Of a stretch of 64,000 nucleotides of DNA, positions 26,426 to 36,168 are shown piece after piece. Each line of letters begins with the position of its first letter. Position 1 is the first letter of the stretch. Source of the stretch: Fibrobacteria bacterium (GTDB lineage: Bacteria > Fibrobacterota > Fibrobacteria > UBA11236 > JADFYW01); the NCBI GenBank assembly GCA_015232855.1, contig JADFYW010000003.1, forward strand, positions 31,975 to 95,974, written 5' to 3'. The notes under the pieces were generated by a model that saw only the letters and a program-made list of their open reading frames with translations, searched no databases and was not told the DNA's origin. The position numbers and the translations under genes are program-made.

Positions 26426-27814
26426 TTAAAGCGGAAAACTGATAATACAGGTTGTTCCGTTATCTTGTAATACCTCAAAACATCCATGGAGTTGATTTGC
26501 CAGGATATTGATGAGTTTCATACCGAAGCCATCAGATGATGTATGTGTTTTATCTATCCCAACACCATTGTCTTTAATGGTAAGTTTCGCCTGTTTGGTA
26601 TCCTGGATCAGGGTAATATTGATCTGTCCTTCTTCTCGGTTTTTGAATGCGTGTTTAAGGACATTGGTAAAAATTTCATTGATGATAAGGCCAAAGGGAA
26701 TTAACACGTCAACATGAATAGGGAAGTCATCTATGGTTTTATTAATGGAAATGTTTGTGGTTTTTGGGAAAATTTTTATGGATTCTACAATGAGAGTGGA
26801 AATATATGCCTCTGAAGATATTTCGCTGATATTTTCAGAATGATGGAGTTTGTCGTATAAGGTGGTCATACTGGAAATACGGCTTTTAATGTCTTGTAAA
26901 ACAGATACCGTTTCCTGGTTGGTTAATGAATGCATATGGATTGATATCATTGAACTTAGGGTGTTCAAATTGTTTTTAACTCGATGGTGCACTTCTTTTA
27001 GCAGAGTTTCTTTTTCTTCCAGTAAAGCAGATATTTTTGATTCTGCCTGTTTGCGTTCAGTGATATCCTGCACGGTGCCAATGACATAGGCTGGTTGTCC
27101 TTCACTGTCGCGTACTGCCTTTGCACGTTCTACGACATACCGAACTTCTCCATCGGGTCTAATGATGCGGTGGCCAATTTCCGTATCCAGTTCTTTTTTA
27201 AGCAGTTCTGCCCGCTTTGTAAGGAACTCTTTAAGATCATCGGGATGAATGGTCTTTTCAAAATTTTCTGCAGACACAATAAAATTGTCTTTATCAACTC
27301 CGAAAATGCAAAAAATCTCATCAGACCAACTGAGCTCCTCATTTTTAATGTCCCAGCACCAATGTCCGATATGAGCTATATTTTGAGCCTGGTTTAACAG
27401 TTTTTCACTGTGACTAACCCGGTTATGTGCCTCAAACAGAGCATAGGCCATCTCAATTGAGGATTGTAAAACAAATTCCCCTGAAGTTTTCAGAACATAG
27501 CCGTATCGCGTAATTTCTTTGATGGTGTTTACATGTTCATCATCCGAATAAGCCGTAAGAAATACAATGGGTAAATGCCGTTTTTTTAGAATTTCTTTGG
27601 CTGCTTTGTGGCCACTCATGTCTTCACCAAGATGAATATCCATAAGGATCAGGCTGATTTCGTTACTTTCATCCTTTTCAATAATATCAATGGCGTTTTT
27701 ACCCGAATTAGCAATAATTACCTGATAACCAAAGTTTTCGAGGGTCTGGGTCTCATAAAGGGCAATTATTTGCTCGTCTTCAACCAGAAGGATTGTTTTT
27801 GGTTGGGTTTTCAT
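26426..27814 (-). CDS. Hybrid REC-PAS-histidine kinase (HisKA_2)
   Basis: 462 residues, soluble. An N-terminal receiver (about 5-125; phospho-acceptor Asp in LILMDIHLGE, Lys in YVLKTSG) is followed by a PAS/PAC sensor (about 150-260), a HisKA_2 box KEVHHRVKNNLNTL (about 270-283) carrying the phospho-acceptor His, and a HATPase domain (GLIINEIFTNVLKHAF, DNGVGID, GFGMKLI). Domain order with REC first means another kinase probably drives it. It has no cognate output gene next to it. The 720-residue protein upstream has the same plan, so the two arose by duplication. Confidence 0.88.
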   Translation of the reverse strand: MKTQPKTILLVEDEQIIALYETQTLENFGYQVIIANSGKNAIDIIEKDESNEISLILMDIHLGEDMSGHKAAKEILKKRHLPIVFLTAYSDDEHVNTIKEITRYGYVLKTSGEFVLQSSIEMAYALFEAHNRVSHSEKLLNQAQNIAHIGHWCWDIKNEELSWSDEIFCIFGVDKDNFIVSAENFEKTIHPDDLKEFLTKRAELLKKELDTEIGHRIIRPDGEVRYVVERAKAVRDSEGQPAYVIGTVQDITERKQAESKISALLEEKETLLKEVHHRVKNNLNTLSSMISIHMHSLTNQETVSVLQDIKSRISSMTTLYDKLHHSENISEISSEAYISTLIVESIKIFPKTTNISINKTIDDFPIHVDVLIPFGLIINEIFTNVLKHAFKNREEGQINITLIQDTKQAKLTIKDNGVGIDKTHTSSDGFGMKLINILANQLHGCFEVLQDNGTTCIISFPL

Positions 27815-27968
27815 AAAGATTATAACGTTTCAAATTGAGAAACTTATAAGTAGAAATAGTTATTGTTTTGTAAAAATTCAATTAAAAATAAATTGGATTA
27901 ATTAATAGCTGGTTTTTGACTAGCAGGAAACTGTCCAAAAACACTGAATTTTGAAAGAATGCGGGTAT

Positions 27969-30131
27969 TTATGCCGGAAGAGGAAATGACAAAGATATCT
28001 GTGTTCCTTGCATCTTTTTTATTTCTAACTCTCCATCAAGCTGGTGCAACAGTGCGGTGACAATATTCATTCCAATAGATTTTGATTTGCTGATGTCGAA
28101 ATCTTTTGGCAGACCTATTCCATTATCATTTACTTCAAGAACACCATGAAACTTGTTTTGAGTGAGGGAAATGCAGATACCACCACTCGTATTTTCAAGA
28201 AAAGCATGTTGTAAAGAATTGGTAATGAGCTCAACCGCAATAAGGCCTACTGATATGGCAGATTGTACTGGTATGGTTATAGCGTCCAGTTTTTGCCTGA
28301 TGGTTATTTCAGGGACCGTAACCGGAATTCGGGAGATAACTCTGGTTAAATATTCATCTAGTTTTACGTCTGCGGTTGATTCAGAAGTGTAAAGCAGACT
28401 GTAAAGTTCAAATATAGCTGAAACCTTGGAGTCAATTTGCTCAAGGGCTGTTTTGGCTTCATAAGAAGCGTTTGCATTACTAGTGAGCCTGATGATGCTT
28501 AAAACCATAGAAAAACTATCATTGAAACGGCGTTGGAGTTCGCGCAACAGACTTTGTTTCTCTTCAAGAGATTTTTCTATACTGACTTCTGCTTGTTTTC
28601 GAGCAGTAATATCTGTTAATATACCATCGACATACAATATACCGTTTTTGGCATAACTTTTTATGGCCCGGTTATATACCCAAATCCAATCACCGTTTTT
28701 CTTTTTTACCCGGTACTCTAATTCAAAATTTTCCTCTTTAACAAATAGAGCTGAATAGGCATTGCTTACTTTTTGTTTGTCACTTTGGTGAATGATTTGA
28801 ACCCAGAATACCTGTTTATCTTGATACAGTTCATCTGGTGAGTATCCAAGAATATTTCTTATGTTTTTACTTATCCAGTACATGTTACCATTATAGTCCG
28901 AAGTCCAGGTAGCATCTGGAATGTTATTAATGATAAGACGATACTGCTCTTCCCGTTCACTCAAGCGGAGTTCTGTTTCTTTTCTGGCGGTGATATCTTC
29001 ATGGCTTCCAATCATAAAAATGCCTTTGCCCTGCTCATCCCTAGTCACTATTTTTGCCTTTGTGTGTACCCAGCAATAAGCCTCTTGTTTAGTCCGAAGA
29101 CGGTATTGGTCTTCGTAAAAATCGGGTTTTGTTTTGAGGTATTCAGCAGCGCCTTTAATAGCCCGGTCTTTGTCATCAGGGTGAATAAGGTCGGTCCAGG
29201 CATCGATACTTGCGGGAAACTCATCGGGTTTGTAGCCCAGCATTGTATAGAAGCGAGGGCTAAAATTAATCTCATCCTTATTAAAATCCCAGGTCCAGAT
29301 GCCGTCAGTTGTTGCTTCTAAGGTGTTTTTAAGCAGTTCTTCATGTTGTAGCCGTTTAGTGATATCGGATAATATTACAATGAAACCGGTTACCCCATCA
29401 CGGGAATTGGACATATAGCTCCAGTCAATATGGATATCCAGGACTTCTCCGGTTTTTGTGATACTTTTAGCATTATAAGATTCCGGTTCAGGCCTCTCTT
29501 TTTTAACATATTCAAAATAAGCCTTGTTTTGCTTTGCCAATTTCGGAGAGGCAGACAAATCCCATAAATATTTTCCGATAATCTCTTCTTCGGTGTATCC
29601 CAGGAATTTACCGGGAGTGGGGTTACTGAATAGAATTTTACCATTAAGGTCCGTAATGAGGATACCATAAGGGGAGGCGTCTACCAGGGTTTTATATTTT
29701 TCTTCACTTATTCTTAGAGCTTCTTCCTTTTCTTTTTCACTTATTTTTGCATTAAATAACTTGAAAGCCATTTTTATGGAAGTATTGAGAACCGCAAATC
29801 CAGTGTTTTTTATAACATAGCCGTATGATGCAATTTTCTCTGTTTTTTCAACAGTTTCCTGGTCGGTATGGTTGGAAAGAAATACGATGGGTAGTTCTTT
29901 TTTTTGAAGGATTAATGCAGAGGCCTGGGTCCCATCCATGCCATCCCCGAGATCTACATCCATAATAATAAGGTCCAGTGATTGGTTTTCTTCAGTGATG
30001 GTAATAGCCTCTTCTCCACTGCCTGCTACAATCACCTGGTAGCCACATTCCTCTAGTCTTTCTTTTTGCTCCAGGGCAATAAGGATTTCATCTTCTACGA
30101 GGAGGATGATTTTATTTTCTGAGGTAGTCAT
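27969..30131 (-). CDS. Hybrid REC-PAS-PAS-PAS kinase-like protein lacking the H-box histidine
   Basis: 720 residues: receiver domain (about 5-125, IIMDVDLGD), three PAS/PAC modules (about 140-265, 270-395, 400-515), and a C-terminal HisKA_2/HATPase region. In place of the expected EVHHRVKNN box it has ELQRRFNDSF (about 525-535), so neither candidate phospho-acceptor His exists. The ATP-binding domain keeps its N box (VELITNSLQHAF), DNGIGLP and SIGMNIV motifs, which suggests it still binds ATP or acts as a regulator of the neighbouring intact kinase. It is in the same orientation as that kinase, with a 154-bp gap. Confidence 0.85.
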   Translation of the reverse strand: MTTSENKIILLVEDEILIALEQKERLEECGYQVIVAGSGEEAITITEENQSLDLIIMDVDLGDGMDGTQASALILQKKELPIVFLSNHTDQETVEKTEKIASYGYVIKNTGFAVLNTSIKMAFKLFNAKISEKEKEEALRISEEKYKTLVDASPYGILITDLNGKILFSNPTPGKFLGYTEEEIIGKYLWDLSASPKLAKQNKAYFEYVKKERPEPESYNAKSITKTGEVLDIHIDWSYMSNSRDGVTGFIVILSDITKRLQHEELLKNTLEATTDGIWTWDFNKDEINFSPRFYTMLGYKPDEFPASIDAWTDLIHPDDKDRAIKGAAEYLKTKPDFYEDQYRLRTKQEAYCWVHTKAKIVTRDEQGKGIFMIGSHEDITARKETELRLSEREEQYRLIINNIPDATWTSDYNGNMYWISKNIRNILGYSPDELYQDKQVFWVQIIHQSDKQKVSNAYSALFVKEENFELEYRVKKKNGDWIWVYNRAIKSYAKNGILYVDGILTDITARKQAEVSIEKSLEEKQSLLRELQRRFNDSFSMVLSIIRLTSNANASYEAKTALEQIDSKVSAIFELYSLLYTSESTADVKLDEYLTRVISRIPVTVPEITIRQKLDAITIPVQSAISVGLIAVELITNSLQHAFLENTSGGICISLTQNKFHGVLEVNDNGIGLPKDFDISKSKSIGMNIVTALLHQLDGELEIKKMQGTQISLSFPLPA

Positions 30132-30434
30132 GAAAAGTCTCTATTTAGTAAAAACTAATATGGTATGTTCCATACACGTTAGTTTATGCAGACTGAAAAA
30201 TAAAGCCAGATAATTATGACAATTTTGCAATTATATAAAATTTATTTCAATTCACATATTTTAACCGGGGATGTATGGCGATAAAATGAAAATGTGTTGA
30301 ATTGAAAGAATGATAAGTCGGAAACTATGGGTTTACTAAAGATTGAGATGTTTGAGAAGTTTGTGGTTTTCGTTAGAACGATATACTTGCTTAGTGTCTG
30401 GTACTTATGATGTTCAAAAAAAATAAAGCGGTTA
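30132..30434. other. 303-bp AT-rich intergenic region
   Basis: Between the 720-residue kinase-like gene start and the end of the next minus-strand gene. I see no convincing gene, no hairpin with a T tract and no repeat. It must contain the kinase gene's promoter on the minus strand, but I could not pick a reliable -35/-10 pair. Confidence 0.5.
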
Positions 30435-31409
30435 CTAAAATTTATACCCGGCAAATAAGGTTAGTTGTAATTTTTTGGCATCATGTTTATTGGCTTCCTG
30501 ACTGAATTTTTGGCCTTCATATTCGTATATGACTCCTAAGCCTGCCACCACATGATAAACTGTAATTACTTGAAATGTTGAACGTACATAATAGCCGTAT
30601 CCATTTGCCCAGCCGGATATGTTTGCTTCGTTGTAGTCCTGATGGAATTTTAGGTTGGCATAATTAGGGCCGAGAGCTATGTCGATTTTTCTGGTAGTGG
30701 TCAAATAATAACCCGCCCATAATGTATAAATGAGGCCAGCGCGCAATACATAGCCCGTGTAGAGGTCTTTGGAACCATCATCGTCTGTAGAGGCTGAAGC
30801 AATTGTATACAAATCACCACCCAGTTCCAGGCCGAATGGGTTCAAGAGATACTTAAACATGACACCCATATTTGTCTTGTTTACGGAAGGGTCTGTATCA
30901 AGTCCGGTATTCCCCTGGTTTCCAGAAATGACTTTTCCGAGTGAAATGTTTAAATCAATTTCAAGGCCTTTGTTGTGGAGGGTATCCAGTTTTTTAACCG
31001 GGGTGTTGGAGATCATAAAAGAAACTGAATCTTTATATACATCAATATCTGCATAATAACAGGGACCGTATAGAATATTTGGCTTCTCAATGTTATACAT
31101 ATTACCAAAGGCCCAATTGTTGTCACATAAGGTCTTGATAGCAAATTGTTGAATGCCTAATTCTGTATGGCATTTATTTTCGATGGATCGGAATTTAATA
31201 GTTTTTACCTTAGAAACTGAATCAGGAATAATGGCGTTTTTAACAACAAAAGATTTGCAGTTATCATAGTTTGATTGGAGATTGGTTTCTACGGTGCCTT
31301 TGTGAATAGCACAGTTGTTTAACCAAAATAACAACGAGAATAAGAAGATAATTCTTCGTACGCATAATACCGTAAACCATTTTTTTTTCATAGGCGTATC
31401 AATAAGCAT
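30435..31409 (-). CDS. Hypothetical exported protein, outer-membrane-like C-terminal half
   Basis: Not recognised. 324 residues. N-terminus is basic then hydrophobic (IIFLFSLLFWLNNCAIHKG), possibly a lipoprotein signal, though the residues before the Cys (LNN) are a poor lipobox. Residues about 35-150 contain several cysteines; the second half is glycine/tyrosine-rich beta sequence that ends in Phe (LFAGYKF), as in outer-membrane barrels. GGGAGGGGGGAAG precedes ATG 31409. It follows the BNR-like gene after an intrinsic terminator, so it is transcribed separately. Confidence 0.6.
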   Translation of the reverse strand: MLIDTPMKKKWFTVLCVRRIIFLFSLLFWLNNCAIHKGTVETNLQSNYDNCKSFVVKNAIIPDSVSKVKTIKFRSIENKCHTELGIQQFAIKTLCDNNWAFGNMYNIEKPNILYGPCYYADIDVYKDSVSFMISNTPVKKLDTLHNKGLEIDLNISLGKVISGNQGNTGLDTDPSVNKTNMGVMFKYLLNPFGLELGGDLYTIASASTDDDGSKDLYTGYVLRAGLIYTLWAGYYLTTTRKIDIALGPNYANLKFHQDYNEANISGWANGYGYYVRSTFQVITVYHVVAGLGVIYEYEGQKFSQEANKHDAKKLQLTLFAGYKF

Positions 31410-31512
31410 AATCTTCCCCCCTCCCTTATTTTCTAAAACCGGAATGGTAAACCCGGGTATTACTACAAGATTGTCATTTTTCTTGATATTTCCAAGCTTT
31501 AAAGCAGGTATA

Positions 31513-31552
31513 AAAAAAGACGGTTTTCATAACCGCCTTTTTTATTTGGAAA
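31513..31552. terminator. Bidirectional intrinsic terminator
   Basis: On the minus strand GGCGGTT pairs with AACCGTC across loop ATGAA and is flanked by A and T tracts on both sides. It lies right after the stop of the 455-residue minus-strand gene. Confidence 0.85.
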
Positions 31553-31560
31553 AGATTTCA

Positions 31561-32928
31561 TTATTCTTCAAGCCCGAGTACCTTTTTTTGAGGTTTATCG
31601 GGGGTAGTTCGGATACCCCAGCCCGTATGGGTGTTGGGGACTACTCTGCCTTTGATGTCATACATAGATTTGGAATCCCGTATAAGGGGATTAGTCAGTT
31701 GAACTGATTTTTTCCTATACTCATTTGTGGCAGTAATGTCTGTGGTATCAATAGAAAAGCCTGAAGTACTATACTTTACTTCGCCTTCCGATACCCAGGC
31801 CATCATTACTTCGTTACCACGGCCTGTGACCGTACCCCAGGCTTCAATAGCGGTATTTGCATCTACATCTTTATTTGATTCCCAAGAGGAACCCTTGTTA
31901 ATCAAATACATAACTTCGCCATGAGCTGCGGTATCCTGGATATTTGCCATAGAGGAATGAACAACAATGGTTTCGCCATTATCAGTAATAAACATGGTAG
32001 CAGGCCATCCATATTCAACAACACCGCCATCGAGTTCGGTTATGATGCCTGAAGGAGCGCGTATGGCAAGACTGACATTATTGTCTCGGTCGTAGCCCCC
32101 TCCCCAAAGAATATGCATGCCATCATTCTTGTCCACAAATACTTTGGGTGACCAGGGTTTACTGGCTCCCACAAAACGGGTATTAGCGTTCGTTCCGCTC
32201 CAGCGGCTATTGTTAATATCATATTTCTGATAGGCAAGTATACGCTCAGCAGAGCCACCATCCATCCAGCGATAGGCGATATAGAGATTACCTTTACTAT
32301 CAGAAGCAAAATTGGGGTTTTTTTGGCCAGCGTTGCTTCCTTCTGGTAATACTTGAGTTTGCCATGCGGTTTCTCCTGGCTTTTTTGTCCGCATCGTAAT
32401 TGCTGCGGTTCCGGGAGCCACGGTTCTGACAAAATACTGGATATTGCCAATTTTATCAAAAATTACAGTTGCTTCAAAACAACCGGTTTCTGCAGTTTTT
32501 TCAATATCTACTTCCGTCGCATTGGTAATAGTTGCAAAATAATGATGGGTTCGTTCAAAATTTGTGAATGCTACATATCCATTACCTGTAGAATCTCCGG
32601 CAACTCCAAGATCCCAGAAAGGCACACCATCTCCGACTTCAACAGGGGTGCTCCATTTACCATTTTTGTATCGGGCATAGTATACCTTCCCTGCGTTTAC
32701 CTGGAGTTGGTTCCATTCAGAATTCCAACCGGTAGCTGAAGGAATGACGTATGCTAAGTGATAGTCGCCATTAGGGCCGGCTTCCAAGCGTACTCTCGTG
32801 GCTCCCATCTTAGTACCTGGTACAGCACCTACAGGATCAAATTCAATTACGGCGAAACTGTTAAAAACTATCAGCATAACCACAGAGATCCATTTAATAG
32901 TATGATTAGTCTTAAAAACGGCCAACAT
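31561..32928 (-). CDS. Exported BNR/beta-propeller-like protein with short sorting-like tail
   Basis: 455 residues with a signal peptide (1-26, ending FNSFA). The body has repeated D-x-G-N and 'W..P' type blocks (DSTGNGYVAF, DSKGNLYIAYRW, DKNDGMHILWGG) characteristic of sialidase/BNR or PKD-type beta-propellers, without enough to name an enzyme. The last about 45 residues (MYDIKGRVVPN...GWGIRTT) match the pattern of short C-terminal sorting segments, though shorter than the usual Por tail. GGGAGGG precedes the ATG. Likely a surface or secreted protein. Confidence 0.65.
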   Translation of the reverse strand: MLAVFKTNHTIKWISVVMLIVFNSFAVIEFDPVGAVPGTKMGATRVRLEAGPNGDYHLAYVIPSATGWNSEWNQLQVNAGKVYYARYKNGKWSTPVEVGDGVPFWDLGVAGDSTGNGYVAFTNFERTHHYFATITNATEVDIEKTAETGCFEATVIFDKIGNIQYFVRTVAPGTAAITMRTKKPGETAWQTQVLPEGSNAGQKNPNFASDSKGNLYIAYRWMDGGSAERILAYQKYDINNSRWSGTNANTRFVGASKPWSPKVFVDKNDGMHILWGGGYDRDNNVSLAIRAPSGIITELDGGVVEYGWPATMFITDNGETIVVHSSMANIQDTAAHGEVMYLINKGSSWESNKDVDANTAIEAWGTVTGRGNEVMMAWVSEGEVKYSTSGFSIDTTDITATNEYRKKSVQLTNPLIRDSKSMYDIKGRVVPNTHTGWGIRTTPDKPQKKVLGLEE

Positions 32929-33263
32929 TTAATACCCTCCCGGTTAGCATAATTATTGGGTTTTTTGTTAGAAAAGCCCTATTTCGTTAATTTAAACCTG
33001 TCAATCCCCTCAGAAGACAAGTGTATACAGTATAATATATGCTGATTTTTTAATCTCGCAAGTGGAATGGGGAGCTTTTTAGTTGAACCGTTGGTTGAAA
33101 ACAATAAAACCCCAGTAATACCTTAATGTTAAACGTGTTATGGTATAGTATGGGAGAACTGCTTTTTGCTATCTCAAAAGAACCGTCCATTACTCCTGGG
33201 TTCTTGAAACTGAGGGCTATATTTGAAAACTGACTACTTTTGGTTTGATTTTTTTACTTTCCT
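32929..33263. promoter_or_regulatory. 335-bp divergent promoter region
   Basis: Separates the minus-strand propeller gene from the plus-strand OMP operon. On the minus strand TTGACA lies at 33004-32999. On the plus strand TATAAT-like hexamers occur at about 33031 (GTATAATATATG) and about 33145 (TATAGT). No ORF with coding character was seen. Confidence 0.4.
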
Positions 33264-35069
33264 ATGAAAATGAACTTTCTAGTACTTATAAAAACAGGAC
33301 TACTGATAGGTTTTGTAATCAGCAATTCTATGGCCCGCAATAGTGATGACCATCCAGGAAAAACCGAAGATAATCAGCTGTTTCAGGTGGATTCTATAGT
33401 TTATCAAATAGGGGACGCTTTTGATGATGCTAATCGGCTCGGAGAAAATATTAATAATGATAACTTAGTGCTGAAAACAGAGCAGTTTTTCTATAAATTG
33501 GGAAACCTCCTCCATATTAAAACCCGCCCTTCCTGCATTAACAAGCTTATCCTGTTTAAACAAGGAGATATGGTTTCTGACAAAGACTTGCGTGATAGTG
33601 AGAGACTTTTAAGAACTCAAAATTTTATTAATGCGGCTTCCGTCACCCGCAAAACTACTCCAAACGGGAAAAATATTATTCACATAAAAACAGCTGATAT
33701 ATTTTCCACTATTCCCATGCTTTCTATTCCCAGATTTTCTTTTAGCATGGATGACATTGATTTGAATTATGGAATAGGTCTGTCGGAATATAACATTATG
33801 GGCTATGGTCAGGAGCTCAAGGGGGGATATAGTCATACCATAAACCGCGATTATATGTATGTCACCTATATAAATCCTTATTTTTTAATTCCTCATAATC
33901 GTATGACTTTATGGTATTCAAATGAGAGCGATGGTTCACAGATTCTTCTCCGTTTTGAAAAGCCCTATCTTACTCTACTGGATCGGTGGAAATATTTCAT
34001 TCTTTATAATAATCGGGAATACACAAAATGGTTGTTTGACAGTGGGAACAATATGCCTCAATGGAGTAGGGTTGATTCAACAGAAGATAGTGAAACATTT
34101 TTTCCCCGTTATGCTAATTTATCGGGGTATTACGAACGTGTGAGGGAAGACAGTTTGATTCTTTCTGCTGCTACTTCGTTTGGACATAAACTGGTTCATT
34201 CCTGGGGAGCCGGATTTCGGTATATAGAACGACAACATAATCCTGATGATACCCATTTACCGGTTTTTAAAACTGATGATGGAGTTTATAATACTCTTGA
34301 CTCTTCAGTCTTTATGGGTCTTGAGGAATACAAATATTATCTGGTGAGTGTTGGGGTTACCCTTAAATGGTACGATTATATAAAAATGCAAAATTATAAT
34401 CGTGTGAAGTGGCAAGAGGACCTGTTCCAGGGGTTTAAAATAAATACCTCTGTGCATAAAGACATTCAGAGCAAAGGTAAGCAGGCGGGAGACTGGCTCG
34501 TAGAACATCTGATAACTATCGCAACCGGGGTACATAAGACAGCGTATTTTAAATTGAACTGCTATAGTCATTATTATTACAGTAACAGCCTTGATAAAAT
34601 ATACCGGGGTGAAAGTAAAAATACGTTGGATGCCTTTATCAGAGAAGGGGACTACTTTTCTACAAGAATAAAAGGGAATGTAATCTTTTTATTCCGGCAG
34701 TCTTCAACCGAGCAGCTTCAAATGGGAGGGGCACTTGGTTTTGCAGCAGTACCAGACTTTTATTTTACGGGTCAAGCTAAGTACCTGCTGGATATAGAAC
34801 AAAGATATGTGCTTCCAGGCCGCTTTGAAACCATGACATTAGCTCCAGTGCTAGCGGTATACTGCCAGGCGGGACAGGTGTATTCTCATATTTCTCATAC
34901 CGATTTCAGTGAATTAAATTATGCTGCAGGTTTTGGTCTTCGTACGGTGAAGACAAAATCAGCATTCGGTAGTGCTACTCATCTCAATATTGGATGGCCC
35001 TTAAATGGGAAGGCGGCAAGAGGGATAAAGGGCTTTCGTGTGGAAGTTGTGGCTAAGCTTACCCTCTAA
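33264..35069 (+). CDS. POTRA-containing outer-membrane beta-barrel protein
   Basis: 601 residues. Signal peptide 1-24 (ending SMA); about residues 75-150 form one POTRA-like module (INKLILFKQGDMVSDKDLRDSERLLRTQ then ASVTRKT..NIIHIKTAD), the type found in BamA/TamA/two-partner secretion pores. Residues about 155-601 are aromatic-rich beta strands ending in a hydrophobic strand (RVEVVAKLTL). It could insert or export proteins, but with only one POTRA it is not the main BamA. First gene of a four-gene block ending with the secretin. Confidence 0.78.
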   Translation: MKMNFLVLIKTGLLIGFVISNSMARNSDDHPGKTEDNQLFQVDSIVYQIGDAFDDANRLGENINNDNLVLKTEQFFYKLGNLLHIKTRPSCINKLILFKQGDMVSDKDLRDSERLLRTQNFINAASVTRKTTPNGKNIIHIKTADIFSTIPMLSIPRFSFSMDDIDLNYGIGLSEYNIMGYGQELKGGYSHTINRDYMYVTYINPYFLIPHNRMTLWYSNESDGSQILLRFEKPYLTLLDRWKYFILYNNREYTKWLFDSGNNMPQWSRVDSTEDSETFFPRYANLSGYYERVREDSLILSAATSFGHKLVHSWGAGFRYIERQHNPDDTHLPVFKTDDGVYNTLDSSVFMGLEEYKYYLVSVGVTLKWYDYIKMQNYNRVKWQEDLFQGFKINTSVHKDIQSKGKQAGDWLVEHLITIATGVHKTAYFKLNCYSHYYYSNSLDKIYRGESKNTLDAFIREGDYFSTRIKGNVIFLFRQSSTEQLQMGGALGFAAVPDFYFTGQAKYLLDIEQRYVLPGRFETMTLAPVLAVYCQAGQVYSHISHTDFSELNYAAGFGLRTVKTKSAFGSATHLNIGWPLNGKAARGIKGFRVEVVAKLTL

Positions 35070-35268
35070 AAGCGCTATGGGAAGATAAAACCTTTTGATA
35101 ATGGGTGAAGATTTTAAGAATCCGAGCATGAGCCGGGAACTATTTATTAATTTTTATAGTTCCAGGGTTAAATGGAGAATTTTCGTGACTGCTTTTTGGC
35201 TTATTCAAAAAATTAATGGACTGAGTTTGGGTAAAGACCATCATACTTTCCTTTCATATTTTCAAGTG

Positions 35269-36168
35269 ATGCCCATAGCTTTTCTGGTGAGGACGAGTTT
35301 GCAAGTGTTAAAATTATGTTTTATAGGCCTCTGTTGTTGTCTCCCTTCTTTTCTATCGAATTGTGCTTCACAGACGGGAAAAGCCCCCAGCGAGAAGATA
35401 TCCGGTCCGCCCAAAGGAAGTATCCAACGTACCGTTTTAGGGCTTTCTGTTGTTAAAAATGAAAATAAACAGATTGAAATTCATAAAATTAACGGAAATG
35501 CCAAAAAAGCCGGTTTAAAAAAAAGAGATATTTTACTGACCTTGGACGACTGCTCTGTTAAAGAACGGATAGATATTATTAGTTGTCTGGAAGATCTTAC
35601 TCCCGAAGATAGTATTGTAATCACCGTGCGGAGGGGTACGGACAGTTTGCGCATGAAAGCGGTACTTGGCTTAGAATATTACCGTATAGACCTGGATGAT
35701 CTTGGAAGAATTCTCTGGCAAGAAGATACGGTAAACATGGTAATTGTAACAGGAAATTTCAGTAATTCAAGTATAAGCTCTGAGGTGGAGTTAGAGGAAT
35801 GGCGAAAGGGGCGTAGTGCCCAGGCCCTTGCGGGCACCGAAAACTTTTTTATAAATGCATTTAAATATGAAGAAGCGTTCTCCATTGTTGACCGCTCAAA
35901 AGTGGAGACCATCCTTGAAGAACAATCCTTCCAGGAGTCGGATGTGTTTTCAGACTCCGTAAGATCTCATCTTGAAGGAACACTGGGAGCAACGCACATT
36001 CTTTTTGTTGAAGGGGCGCGTATTGGAAATCAATACATCCGAACCCACAGGCTGGTTGATGTGAGCAAGGGCAAGGTGATTTCAAGTGTGGTGTTTGAGT
36101 CAAAAAAAGAAAAACTTTTTGGCTTTATTAACTTGTCTCTCTTCAGTAAGAGGAAACTCTTATCCTAA
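35269..36168 (+). CDS. Lipoprotein with PDZ and CsgG-like domains
   Basis: About 300 residues. A hydrophobic leader (LCFIGLCCCLPSFLSNC) ends in a likely lipidated Cys; then a PDZ domain (about 55-130: IHKINGNAKKAGLKKRDILLTLDD) and a CsgG-like domain (about 150-290: FSIVDRSKVETILEEQSFQ, LGATHILFVEGARIG, RLVDVSKGKVISS). CsgG-type domains form outer-membrane secretion channels (curli) or regulate envelope assembly; joined to PDZ this is unusual. The start is uncertain: the frame is open from 35095, ATG 35269 lacks a Shine-Dalgarno, and GTG 35305, with GAGGA upstream, would give the neatest signal peptide. Next gene overlaps its end. Confidence 0.72.
   Translation: MPIAFLVRTSLQVLKLCFIGLCCCLPSFLSNCASQTGKAPSEKISGPPKGSIQRTVLGLSVVKNENKQIEIHKINGNAKKAGLKKRDILLTLDDCSVKERIDIISCLEDLTPEDSIVITVRRGTDSLRMKAVLGLEYYRIDLDDLGRILWQEDTVNMVIVTGNFSNSSISSEVELEEWRKGRSAQALAGTENFFINAFKYEEAFSIVDRSKVETILEEQSFQESDVFSDSVRSHLEGTLGATHILFVEGARIGNQYIRTHRLVDVSKGKVISSVVFESKKEKLFGFINLSLFSKRKLLS

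Noticed and set aside
30242..30454. 70-residue minus-strand ORF in the gap at 30.2-30.4 kb
   Set aside because: No ribosome site, no family, composition like non-coding AT-rich DNA, and it overlaps the end of the next gene.
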